The notes below the pieces were generated by a model. The model worked only from the letters and a program-made list of their open reading frames with translations. It was not told the DNA's origin and made no database searches. From NCBI RefSeq assembly GCF_002218085.1, contig NZ_BDUC01000003.1, forward strand, positions 221,666-285,665: a DNA stretch of 64,000 nucleotides. The letters run 5' to 3'. A program made the translations under genes and the position numbers. Source of the DNA: Tolypothrix sp. NIES-4075. Its GTDB lineage: Bacteria; Cyanobacteriota; Cyanobacteriia; Cyanobacteriales; Nostocaceae. Within the stretch, counting starts at the first letter, position 1. Each line of letters starts with the position of its first letter. Shown piece after piece: positions 51,078-59,277 of the stretch.

Positions 51078-52094
51078 ATGCAATTGAAGCCGATAAATCA
51101 GCAAGTGGTAGCCATCGTTGGAGCTTCCAGTGGAATTGGACGCGAGACAGCAATGTTGTTTGCGCGACGCGGTGCAAAGGTAGCAGTAGCAGCGCGGAGT
51201 GAATCAGGGTTAAATTCCTTGGTGAACGATATTCAAAGCTTTGGTGGTGAAGCGATCGCCATACAAGCAGATGTCAGTGACTTTGAACAGGTAAAGGCGA
51301 TCGCCGATCAAACTGTGGCACAATACGGAAGGCTTGATACTTGGGTTCACGCTGCTGCTACAGGTATACTCGCACCTTTTGAAAAAATCACACCCGAAGA
51401 GTTTCAACGAGTTATTGATGTAACTTTGATGGGACAGGTTCATGGTGCAATGGCAGCATTACCCTACCTGAAACAACAAGGACGCGGGGCATTAATTCAT
51501 ATTTCTTCAATGGAAGGTAGACGCGGTTTACCGTTGCAAAGTCCTTACTCTGCGGCAAAGCATGGTTTAGAAGGTTTCTTAGAAGCACTGCGGGTAGAAT
51601 TGCAGTATGAAAAGTTGCCCATCAGCGTCACATCAATACTGCCTTCGGTAATTAACACACCTTTCTATAATAAAGTTGCTACCAAATTAGGCGTGAAACC
51701 GACAGGGATACCGCCATATTACGATCCGAGTATTGTTGCTGAAGCGATTCTTTATGTTGCTCAACATCCCACCCGTGATTTTATCGTTGGGGATGTAGGT
51801 AGAGTGTTAGATGTGCTACAAAAAGTTTCGCCTCCTTTAGTAGATTCAGTGTTGACGGCAATTGGTATTCCCGGACAGCGTACCAACGAACCGAAGTCAG
51901 AAGACGCACCAAACAATGTTTTTGAACCGATTTCAGGTTATGACAAAGTGAAGGGAGACTTTGGTAAGCTGGAAATTCCAAGTATCTCAGATTGGTTGGA
52001 GATGAACCAACCGATTAAGTGGGGTGCTTTAGCGGTTGCAGCTTTGGGTCTTGCAGCGTTTCTCGGTGGGTGGGGGAATCACAATGATGTGTAG
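51078..52094 (+). CDS. Short-chain dehydrogenase with C-terminal membrane segment
   Basis: The 338-residue product shows VVAIVGASSGIGRETAMLFA (cofactor), IHISSMEG (Ser) and YSAAKHGLEGFLEAL (YxxxK). A C-terminal hydrophobic run, WGALAVAALGLAAFLGGW, is a tail anchor. Such anchored SDRs often act on lipids or aldehydes. The substrate is unknown. It starts 16 bases after GAAAGGAGAGGG, a purine-rich ribosome-site-like tract. Confidence 0.8.
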   Translation: MQLKPINQQVVAIVGASSGIGRETAMLFARRGAKVAVAARSESGLNSLVNDIQSFGGEAIAIQADVSDFEQVKAIADQTVAQYGRLDTWVHAAATGILAPFEKITPEEFQRVIDVTLMGQVHGAMAALPYLKQQGRGALIHISSMEGRRGLPLQSPYSAAKHGLEGFLEALRVELQYEKLPISVTSILPSVINTPFYNKVATKLGVKPTGIPPYYDPSIVAEAILYVAQHPTRDFIVGDVGRVLDVLQKVSPPLVDSVLTAIGIPGQRTNEPKSEDAPNNVFEPISGYDKVKGDFGKLEIPSISDWLEMNQPIKWGALAVAALGLAAFLGGWGNHNDV

Positions 52095-52211
52095 ACTGTT
52101 TTAGCTTTTCAATAAGAGTGGATCGCATGTGCATTCTGCCTAGCACCTGTGAATTGTAACTCTTTTATTCTTGTCTAGATATTACGATCAAATAAAAAGG
52201 TAGGTTCATCT

Positions 52212-52511
52212 GTGAAATCAACTTTGTATTTGACAGCAAAAGTCTTACCGGGAAATAAAATTGAGATTCAAAATTTAAACCTGACAGAAGGACAAACTGT
52301 TGAGGTCGTGATTATAATTTCTGAATCTAATACTTCTATTTCCTCTGAAAACAACCAGTCTCCTTCTTTGCAGGAACGTCAGGCTTTCCTCAAATTACCT
52401 CTTAGCGATCGCAGACGAATTCTGGAAACTCAAGCGGAAACAATGCTGTCTCACTACCAGCAAGATTCTGAATGGCAAGAGTTAATGGCGGGTGACATAA
52501 TTGACTACTAA
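52212..52511 (+). CDS. Antitoxin partner of the MazF-type toxin
   Basis: GTG-started, 99 residues. The N-terminal 40 residues read like a beta-rich DNA-binding or dimerisation part (YLTAKVLPGNKIEIQNLNLT, then EGQTVEVVI), and the C-terminal half is charged and helical (ERQAFLKLPLSDRRRILETQ). It lies seven bases before the toxin ATG, as antitoxins usually do. No named antitoxin family is certain. Confidence 0.65.
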   Translation: MKSTLYLTAKVLPGNKIEIQNLNLTEGQTVEVVIIISESNTSISSENNQSPSLQERQAFLKLPLSDRRRILETQAETMLSHYQQDSEWQELMAGDIIDY

Positions 52512-52518
52512 TCCTGAC

Positions 52519-52866
52519 ATGCCTAAGCGTGGGGAAATTTGGTTAGTTAATTTTGACCCCACGATAGGTGCAGAAATAAAAAAAGTACGCCCCGCAGTAG
52601 TTATTAGTTCTGATGCTGTGGGTAAATTACCTATTAAATTGATTGCTCCAATTACAGATTGGAAACCTTCTTTTGCTCAAAATATTTGGCATGTCAAAAT
52701 CGAGCCAGATACTAGCAATTGTTTGACGAAAGTTTCCGCAATTGACGCATTGCAATTAAGAGGAGTAGACTTGCAACGATTCATTCGTAAGTTAGGTATT
52801 ATATCAGATATTACAATGTCAGCAATTTCAATTGCGATTGTGACTATTATAGAAGCGGAAATATAA
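52519..52866 (+). CDS. MazF/PemK-type mRNA interferase toxin
   Basis: ATG 52519 gives the canonical start MPKRGEIWLVNFDPTIGAEI; a longer TTG reading would overlap the antitoxin. The 115-residue product continues with KKVRPAVVISSDAVG and LTKVSAIDALQL, typical of MazF/PemK endoribonucleases, which cut RNA at short sequences. It is preceded by its antitoxin. Confidence 0.85.
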   Translation: MPKRGEIWLVNFDPTIGAEIKKVRPAVVISSDAVGKLPIKLIAPITDWKPSFAQNIWHVKIEPDTSNCLTKVSAIDALQLRGVDLQRFIRKLGIISDITMSAISIAIVTIIEAEI

Positions 52867-52994
52867 TATAAATATAATATTTTTGACTGCGAAAATAGAC
52901 AGCAATTACTCGTAAATCACGAGAAGCATGTTGATTTAGGTTATGCTTAAGCGCGATCGCACCCAGCAATCAGCAACATTCCATAGTGTGATTA

Positions 52995-54095
52995 TTACTT
53001 ATTACAAGTTTTATTACATTTACGAACTTGCGCCCAAACTTTCATTTTGTATGAATTGGAATCACGGTTTACTAAAGGCTCTACTTTGAGGATAACTACT
53101 TTCTGTCCTGGCTGTAGTTGACCTACCTCATCTGGCAACGGGGAGTAATACGTTTTTGGTCTATTTTTTCTTAATCTCACCATCACCGTATTTTTCACAG
53201 TCACTATTGCTCCTTTTGATGGAACAACAGAGGGTTCAATACTAGCATCTGAGGTTTGAGGCAGTCGTTTTCCAACAGGCAAACTACTAGAAGAATTATT
53301 AATAACACCTATCCAAATCCAGCCACTAGAGTTTTCGTTTTGTGTTGAGCTTGAGATTTGTTTAGATTCTAATGAAGAAATCCCTAATATATTGGGAAGT
53401 CGAGGAATAAAAACGCTCCCAATTGCGATAATGATAATAGGCTTCGCAAAAGGCATTAGTCCTGCCCTATTCCGCCGACGAGACCTTGATATTTTAGTTG
53501 GGGAAGACAAGACTGCACTCGCGAAACTAACAGTTTTGCTTGCCACAGTTCCAAAAGCATTTGCAACAGGTTTTACACTTGCACTAATGTACAGAAGAGA
53601 CTTTTGAATAGGAGATCGAGAAGCATTAATTTCCTCAACTACCTCACGAATACCTTTGGCAATACTGGCAAAAGCATTATCATATGGTTTCCAATCAGTA
53701 ACAGGTTTTTCACCTTCAGGCAGGACTTTGAGATTGCCGAATGCAACCTTCCAATTGTCAACTCGACGAAGTAGAATCGGAACAACGCGGGCTGTTCGAG
53801 CCTTATTTCGCGCTTTAGCCTGTTGAACTACAAAGTTCCAATTAAAATCTGAAGCTATAAAATCTGAACTAATTAGTGGCAAAATTATGTCTGCTGTTTG
53901 CAAGCGTATTTCAATTTCACGCTTACACTCCATACCTGCGCCTATTAAGCCTGGATGCCAGCTGGTTATTACACCCTCCCACTCCAGAATTTTAAGGTGT
54001 TTCTCAAGTTCTCGTCGTAGTTCTTGGTCTCTGTCAGAATCAGAGCAGCAATATAAGACTTCGATAGCTTTAGTAGACGGTATTGACATTAGCAC
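52995..54095 (-). CDS. TIR-domain membrane protein with degenerate active site
   Basis: The 366-residue product has an N-terminal TIR domain (about residues 8-160) related to the neighbouring CHAT-TIR protein, a basic stretch, a membrane segment (about 217-235) and a C-terminal SH3-like part (about 285-366). Where the neighbour has CWDVE, this one has NWNFV, so the catalytic Glu expected in NAD-hydrolysing TIRs is replaced by Val89. It may work as a partner or scaffold and not an enzyme. It lies 105 bp downstream of the CHAT-TIR gene, in the same direction. Confidence 0.75.
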   Translation of the reverse strand: MLMSIPSTKAIEVLYCCSDSDRDQELRRELEKHLKILEWEGVITSWHPGLIGAGMECKREIEIRLQTADIILPLISSDFIASDFNWNFVVQQAKARNKARTARVVPILLRRVDNWKVAFGNLKVLPEGEKPVTDWKPYDNAFASIAKGIREVVEEINASRSPIQKSLLYISASVKPVANAFGTVASKTVSFASAVLSSPTKISRSRRRNRAGLMPFAKPIIIIAIGSVFIPRLPNILGISSLESKQISSSTQNENSSGWIWIGVINNSSSSLPVGKRLPQTSDASIEPSVVPSKGAIVTVKNTVMVRLRKNRPKTYYSPLPDEVGQLQPGQKVVILKVEPLVNRDSNSYKMKVWAQVRKCNKTCNK

Positions 54096-54200
54096 CTGTT
54101 AATTCCAACGTATTATTGAATACTTCACGTAACATTGCCTAATTTCCCAAAAAATTGTTATTTAAGTTTTTGGTAGTGTATCCAGTCTAAATTCGTGTGT

Positions 54201-55307
54201 TTATAAATTTAAGTTCAATCTCTCAACTGCTTCCCGAATACCTTTAGCAATATCTGCAAAAACTGCATCACGATTTCCCCGTCTGGTTACTGGTTTACCA
54301 TCTTTAGGTAGGGGTTGGAGATTCCCAAAAGGTGCGGTTTGCCAATCATCAACAGATTTTAAAATTATAGGTATGACACAGGCTTCATTGGCTTTATGAC
54401 GTTCCATTGCCCGCGTAACCTCAACATCCCAGCAATAATCTGAAGCGATAAAACTTGGACTTACAAGCAACAAAATTATAGGAGCTGTATTTAAGTGAGC
54501 GTCTATCTCATTTTTCCATTCTTGTCCAGCTCCTATTTTGCGGTCGTGCCATCCCGTAATTATTCCTTGCCGCTGCAAAAGTTTTAAATGCTTTTCCAAT
54601 TCATCCCGTAGTGTTTCATCTTCACGAGCGTAAGAGAAGAATACTTCAATCGCTTTACTAGATGCCATAGATATAAGTTCATTGTCTACAGGATGTATGT
54701 CTTTAGAAAAATTTGGTTCGACAACTTTATTACTGAAATTAGGCTTTTTTTTGAGAATCGGTGTCTGTTGCTCATTTCGATTAATCTGAGAGCAGCCTAA
54801 CTCAAAAGCAAATTCTATATCTTGTCCCGCTCCTAAAGCATCATAAAACGCTACAGCAAAATTAATCGCTGCTTTATCCCCGATCGCCCAATTCATACCA
54901 ATCACATAATTAATGTGTTCGCTAATTGCCTCTGCTTGCACTTCTGAATAACAAGCATTGAGAACAACACACTCTACCCCATTTCTGGCAAACAGCTTAA
55001 ACATACTTGCCAGCGCATCTGCCTGGATATACGCTGCTTGCTTCGTCTCATTTTCCAGGATAATTCCATCTTCTCCAGCAGCGTGTCCGCAGAAGTGAAC
55101 AATAGTCGGCTGATAGTCTAGAATTGCTCGGTAAAAATCACGCGATCGCACTGCCCACTTTTGCTCTAATTTAAACTGTTCTCGCTTGTTTGCTCGTCGC
55201 AATCCCTCATCAATCTCGCGTACTTCTTCATCCAGTCGTAGCAAACAGGTATTTCTGGGATTTGCTGCCAGAACCAAGATTTTCCTAATGAGGGTATCAC
55301 TGCTCAT
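54201..55307 (-). CDS. CHAT protease-TIR fusion protein
   Basis: The 368-residue product has a CHAT caspase-like domain (about residues 8-180), with HFCGHAAGEDG giving His75 and CVVLNACYSE giving Cys119. A TIR domain follows (about 215-365) with FFSYAREDE and SDYCWDVEVTRAMERH carrying Glu296. Bacterial CHAT and TIR domains are common in anti-phage and signalling systems: CHAT as a protease, TIR as an NAD hydrolase or signal-maker. This one appears to have both catalytic pairs intact. It may act with the degenerate TIR protein downstream. Confidence 0.82.
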   Translation of the reverse strand: MSSDTLIRKILVLAANPRNTCLLRLDEEVREIDEGLRRANKREQFKLEQKWAVRSRDFYRAILDYQPTIVHFCGHAAGEDGIILENETKQAAYIQADALASMFKLFARNGVECVVLNACYSEVQAEAISEHINYVIGMNWAIGDKAAINFAVAFYDALGAGQDIEFAFELGCSQINRNEQQTPILKKKPNFSNKVVEPNFSKDIHPVDNELISMASSKAIEVFFSYAREDETLRDELEKHLKLLQRQGIITGWHDRKIGAGQEWKNEIDAHLNTAPIILLLVSPSFIASDYCWDVEVTRAMERHKANEACVIPIILKSVDDWQTAPFGNLQPLPKDGKPVTRRGNRDAVFADIAKGIREAVERLNLNL

Positions 55308-55445
55308 GCAATGGATCAGTAAAGATACGATTTTTTTTATAGTATAACTTTTTTTTACTTCTCAGGGATATTATTGAGTTTTATAGCAAAATCTTTCTTT
55401 ATCTTAAGTGTGTTTACGGTGAAGTTTCAGATGTGCGATCGCCCC

Positions 55446-56492
55446 TTATCTTATCATCGGTTCCACCACCACTTTCTTCTCCACATCATCCACCATTACT
55501 CGCGCCAATCCAAACTGCTCAATTATCGCCGCATTTGTCGTCAAATGCAGACTTACCTCAGCTACCCGATACTCACTTTTCTCGCTTGCTAATGCTGCTG
55601 GTAGCAATAACTGATCCGCCAAATGTTCATCTACTGGTGCTATTGTTTGATGAAACTTCAGCAATTCCTCACAAGCGATTTCGGCAACTTTTTCTGATGA
55701 CAACCGCTTCTCTCCCAACCCACCAAAGCCAGCTAAACTATTTTTATATTTAGCGGTGAGAAACAAACCAGCCCCAGGTGCAATACCTTTTTCTCGCAAT
55801 GCTTGCACAGCTACTTTTAATTTGGCTTCTTGCAATATATTCTCAGCACGATTTGCCATTCTTTGAGGAATGTTGGCAGGTAATTCTGTTACCACCGCTA
55901 GTCCCCGCACTTGTTGTAAGTCACCGCGATCGCACAACTTGATACCATTGGGTTTTTTACCACCACTCACGCGCAATTGCACTTCTCCCCCACCTTGAGG
56001 ATACCATCCCCAAGCGCCAAGCTTTACTTGAGCCTCCACGCCCATTTGCTGTAACATTGGCAGATAGACTTGCTCAATGTAGGTCGTTGAAGGGCTAAAA
56101 GCAACGTGAGTTCCACCCCGTAGGATTACTTGGGAATTACTATCAGCTAGCGCCAAAGGCAAAAGTATAGTTTGCAACACTAAAGTAACAGCACCAGCAG
56201 AACCACCTTCTCGTGCTTCGCTGACATCAAAGGTGTAATTTCCCGCTTGTACGGAACTACCGGGAGTGAATTCTAGCATCATTGAACCGAAAGCATCACC
56301 CCGCAGTTTGGCATGACAAATTGCCGCAGCAGCGCGAACTGATGTCAAGTGTTGTGCTGCTAATCCCGGCTTTTTTCGTTTAGCGCGAATGTTGTAAATG
56401 CGTATGGGTTCACCTGTGATGGCAGCGAGACTCAAGGAGGTACGGAGAACTTGTCCCCCACCTTCTCCATAGGAACCGTCAATTTCAATCAT
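55446..56492 (-). CDS. rtcA: RNA 3'-terminal phosphate cyclase
   Basis: The 348-residue product begins IEIDGSYGEGGGQVLRTSLS, the RtcA start, and has FSPSTTYIEQVYLPML, YPQGGGEVQLRVSGG and DEHLADQLLLPAALA with the nucleotidylated His. It makes 2',3'-cyclic phosphate ends on RNA, using ATP. It is in a minus-strand run after the CHAT-TIR gene, 138 bp away. Confidence 0.92.
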   Translation of the reverse strand: MIEIDGSYGEGGGQVLRTSLSLAAITGEPIRIYNIRAKRKKPGLAAQHLTSVRAAAAICHAKLRGDAFGSMMLEFTPGSSVQAGNYTFDVSEAREGGSAGAVTLVLQTILLPLALADSNSQVILRGGTHVAFSPSTTYIEQVYLPMLQQMGVEAQVKLGAWGWYPQGGGEVQLRVSGGKKPNGIKLCDRGDLQQVRGLAVVTELPANIPQRMANRAENILQEAKLKVAVQALREKGIAPGAGLFLTAKYKNSLAGFGGLGEKRLSSEKVAEIACEELLKFHQTIAPVDEHLADQLLLPAALASEKSEYRVAEVSLHLTTNAAIIEQFGLARVMVDDVEKKVVVEPMIR

Positions 56493-56639
56493 GCGCTTTT
56501 CTACTACTACTTGTAGTATTGTAGTATATGCAAGTTACAATGTGTAGGGATAGTTTGTCATGTTGTTAAGCACGCTTGTATAATTGCTCTTTTTGTCTGC
56601 TTTTTGCTTTGCAAGTTAGGAGAGTAAAGCGGTAAAGTG

Positions 56640-57218
56640 CTATGCAAAAATTAATTGTAAATTTAACACAAAACCAGGAAGAACATCCTCACCAGATAAA
56701 CTAGTAGGAGATTGTAAAACTTCCACTTCTACCAAAGGTCGATAAATTTCTACTTGTTTCTTTTTAGGATTAATCAACCAACCCAAACGCAAACCATTTT
56801 CTATATATTCCTGCATTTTGGCTTGAGTATCTTCTAAATCATCACTTTCAGATACCAATTCGACTACAAAATCAGGACACAAAGGTAAAAATTTTTTTCG
56901 TTGACTTGAAGTAAGTGCATCCCATCTTTCCATCTTTACCCAAGACGCATCGGGGGAACGAGTTGCACCATTTGGAAGTTTAAAACCTGTGGAAGAATCA
57001 AAAGCTTTTCCGAGATTATTTTGACGGTTCCAGATTCCTAAATCAATATAAATTTCAAAGTTACGGTTTCCCGTTTCTCCTCCAGTGGGTGACATAATAA
57101 CTAATTCTCGATATTGCGTTAATTCCAGTCGTAATTCTTTGTTAAAAAGAACAACTTGTTCAAATTGTTCATCTGTAAATTTGAGATTTGGGGGTAACTG
57201 TAAAGTTAAGGCACTCAT
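56640..57218 (-). CDS. Uma2-family nuclease (copy 1)
   Basis: The 192-residue product shows the Uma2 (DUF820) pattern: LVIMSPTGGETGNRN, SPDASWVKMERWDAL, CPDFVVELVSESDD and KMQEYIENGLRLGWLINPKKKQVEIYRP, a PD-(D/E)XK-type fold. Cyanobacteria hold many copies; function is unclear. It is about 95% identical to the copy at 57364-57942 over its whole length. The exception is residues 54-61, EIYIDLGI here against DLLGQIWF. Confidence 0.85.
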   Translation of the reverse strand: MSALTLQLPPNLKFTDEQFEQVVLFNKELRLELTQYRELVIMSPTGGETGNRNFEIYIDLGIWNRQNNLGKAFDSSTGFKLPNGATRSPDASWVKMERWDALTSSQRKKFLPLCPDFVVELVSESDDLEDTQAKMQEYIENGLRLGWLINPKKKQVEIYRPLVEVEVLQSPTSLSGEDVLPGFVLNLQLIFA

Positions 57219-57243
57219 CGTTAATTCTCCAGAAAATGTAAGA

Positions 57244-57345
57244 TTAGGCTGATAGAAGCTTGCTTTTCCCAGGATTCATCAAATTGTACGGGTCAACCAT
57301 TTCCTTAAATTTTAAATTACGGCAATGCGATCGCTCTCGTTCAAT
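57244..57345 (-). pseudogene. Remnant C-terminus of an FAD-linked oxidase, copy 1
   Basis: The minus strand reads RSHCRNLKFKEMVDPYNLMN then PGKSKLLSA and a stop. FKEMVDPYNLMNPGK is the typical C-terminal end of GlcD-type FAD-linked oxidases. Only about 34 codons remain, upstream of Uma2 copy 1. Confidence 0.65.
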
Positions 57346-57363
57346 CTTGATTAATCCAAAAAA

Positions 57364-57942
57364 TTATGCAAAAATTAATTGTAAATTTAACACAAAACCA
57401 GGAAGAACATCCTCACCAGATAAACTAGTAGGAGATTGTAAAACTTCTACTTCTACCAAAGGTCGATAAATTTCTACTTGTTTCTTCTTAGGATTAATCA
57501 ACCAACCCAAACGCAAACCATTTTCTATATATTCCTGCATTTTGGCTTGAGTATCTTCTAAATCATCGCTTTCAGATACCAATTCCACTACAAAATCAGG
57601 ACACAAAGGTAAAAATTTTTTTCGTTGACTAGAAGTAAGTGCATCCCATCTTTCTATCTTTATCCAAGATGCATCGGGGGAACGAGTTGCACCATTTGGA
57701 AGTTTAAAACCTGTGGAAGAATCAAAAGCTTTTCCGAGATTATTTTGACGGTTCCAAAACCATATTTGACCTAATAAATCAAAGTTACGGTTTCCGGTTT
57801 CTCCTCCAGTGGGTGACATGATAACTAATTCTCCATATTGCGTTAATTCCAGTCGTAATTCTTTGTTAAAAAGAACAACTTGTTCAAATTGTTCATCTGT
57901 AAATTTGAGATTTGGGGGTAACTGTAAAGTTAAGGCACTCAT
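57364..57942 (-). CDS. Uma2-family nuclease (copy 2)
   Basis: Tandem near-identical copy of the gene at 56640-57218, with the same length and start context. The 725-bp spacing holds also a matching oxidase remnant, so the whole block was duplicated. A block of eight residues (54-61) differs sharply, which suggests conversion from another Uma2 gene. Confidence 0.85.
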   Translation of the reverse strand: MSALTLQLPPNLKFTDEQFEQVVLFNKELRLELTQYGELVIMSPTGGETGNRNFDLLGQIWFWNRQNNLGKAFDSSTGFKLPNGATRSPDASWIKIERWDALTSSQRKKFLPLCPDFVVELVSESDDLEDTQAKMQEYIENGLRLGWLINPKKKQVEIYRPLVEVEVLQSPTSLSGEDVLPGFVLNLQLIFA

Positions 57943-57959
57943 AGTTAATTCTCCAGAAA

Positions 57960-58258
57960 ATGTGAGATGAGGTTGATAGAAGCTTGCTTTTACCAGGATT
58001 CATCAAATTGTAGGGGTCACCATTTTAGGACTTACGCAACAAAGACTCGAAAGCGTTATTCTACCCTAGCGATAATTCATGAATTATCGCTACTCTGGTT
58101 ATATTTTGCGTAAGTCCTGCATTTGCTTAAATTTTAGATTACGGCAATGCGATCGCTCTCCTCCAACCTTCTTCTATAAAATAAAAATGGGGATTGGCAA
58201 TAAATACGTTTTTCTCTTCCTGATAGCGTATAATTCCATTGAGGCGTTCTTCGCGCTC
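57960..58258 (-). pseudogene. Remnant of FAD-linked oxidase C-terminus, copy 2, split by a MITE
   Basis: The minus strand shows LNGIIRYQEEKNVFIANPHF and FYFIEEG (to about 58258), then RSHCRNLKFKQM, the MITE at 58027-58118, and DPYNLMNPGKSKLLS. At least two frameshifts lie between. The order fits the C-terminal end of an FAD-linked oxidase. This copy preserves more of the original gene than copy 1. Confidence 0.65.
58027..58118. mobile_element. MITE with AGGACTTACGCA ends inserted in the oxidase remnant
   Basis: AGGACTTACGCA at 58027 and TGCGTAAGTCCT ending at 58118 bound a 92-bp element. The core includes a 24-bp perfect palindrome around AATTCATGAATT. CATTT appears on both sides as a likely 5-bp target duplication. 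The matching sequence near 57300 (copy 1) lacks the element, giving a filled and empty pair. Confidence 0.8.
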
Positions 58259-58288
58259 TTAACCGCACCAGTTGCTTTCCTAGGAGTT

Positions 58289-58317
58289 GTAGAGACGTTC
58301 CAATGGAACGTCTCTAC
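58289..58317. repeat. GTAGAGACG palindrome
   Basis: GTAGAGACGTTCCA and its complement with a one-base centre; perfect 29-bp hairpin. The surrounding gap, 58259-58542, has no convincing gene. Confidence 0.7.
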
Positions 58318-58542
58318 GAGGAGTTTAAAGTCAGAATTGCATTTTATGCAAAGCTACGCGGACTGTATAAACGGTATTTTTGCATCTTTGCTTGCAACGT
58401 TCTTCACCCTGAGTAGCGGTGTAAAATCTAACAAGCATTACATTCTGACTTCTGAATTCTTCTTTATCGGCGCTTTCATGCCATTTATTAAATATAAAGT
58501 TATATAAGGCACTCAAAAAGAAAAATTACAGCGCCTAAATTT

Positions 58543-59013
58543 TTAGCTGATTCGCAGTGTACATTCTAGAATTAACTTTTGATTTACCAAAGAATACGGT
58601 TGAATTTCTAAAGCGCGTTGAAAAGCTTTGATTGCTTCACCGTACTCACCAAGTGCGGCATAACACAAGCCCATACCGTGAAGTGCGCCAAAATGTACTG
58701 GTATTATTTCCACAACTTTCTGACAATCTGCTAGCGACTTATAATATTTGCGGGTGCTGTAGTAGAGAAAAGCGCGACGATTCCAAGCTTCAGCAAAATC
58801 TGGTTGTTCTTCGATCAGTTGGTTCAGGACTGTTTCGGCTTCGTCTAGTTCCCCTGCGTCTAGTAACTTTTGACTGCGGTCAATAATTTCTAGCCCAGAA
58901 ATTCCCTTTTGCTTGAACCAGATGCGCCAAAGTTTCCTAGTCGCGTGTTCGCGCACTGTTTCGTCAGGATTTTTCAAATCTTCAAGTAAGGAATTGATTG
59001 ATAAAGAATCCAT
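58543..59013 (-). CDS. TPR-repeat protein
   Basis: The 156-residue product shows at least three tetratricopeptide-like units (about residues 45-145): AETVLNQLIEEQPDFAEAWN, SLADCQKVVEIIPVHFGALH and YGEAIKAFQRALEIQPYSLV. Such repeats bind partner proteins. No catalytic domain. It is divergent from the GTP-cyclohydrolase-like gene with 264 bp between. Confidence 0.8.
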   Translation of the reverse strand: MDSLSINSLLEDLKNPDETVREHATRKLWRIWFKQKGISGLEIIDRSQKLLDAGELDEAETVLNQLIEEQPDFAEAWNRRAFLYYSTRKYYKSLADCQKVVEIIPVHFGALHGMGLCYAALGEYGEAIKAFQRALEIQPYSLVNQKLILECTLRIS

Positions 59014-59277
59014 GAATTTGAGATTTTAGATTGTATATTAGTAATTTCGCACAAAACTATTCAATTAAATCACTTTTAAAGGCATCTTTAAATTACGACA
59101 ATTGCAATGCGCGGCAATTATCATGCTATTTGTTGTAGTCAGTAATACTGTTAATGCGTTCACGCAATATATCAAGTCATTAGCACAAACTTTATAAAAG
59201 TGAAAAGGGTGTCTTGGCAGTTGACAAATCCCTAGGAAATAATAGTTGATAAAAAGATAACAAAAAATAAATTGACT

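Noticed and set aside
58079..58507. A 142-codon plus-strand frame with hydrophobic stretches
   Set aside because: It runs through the MITE end, the oxidase remnant on the other strand and a GTAGAGACG palindrome, so it is a mosaic.
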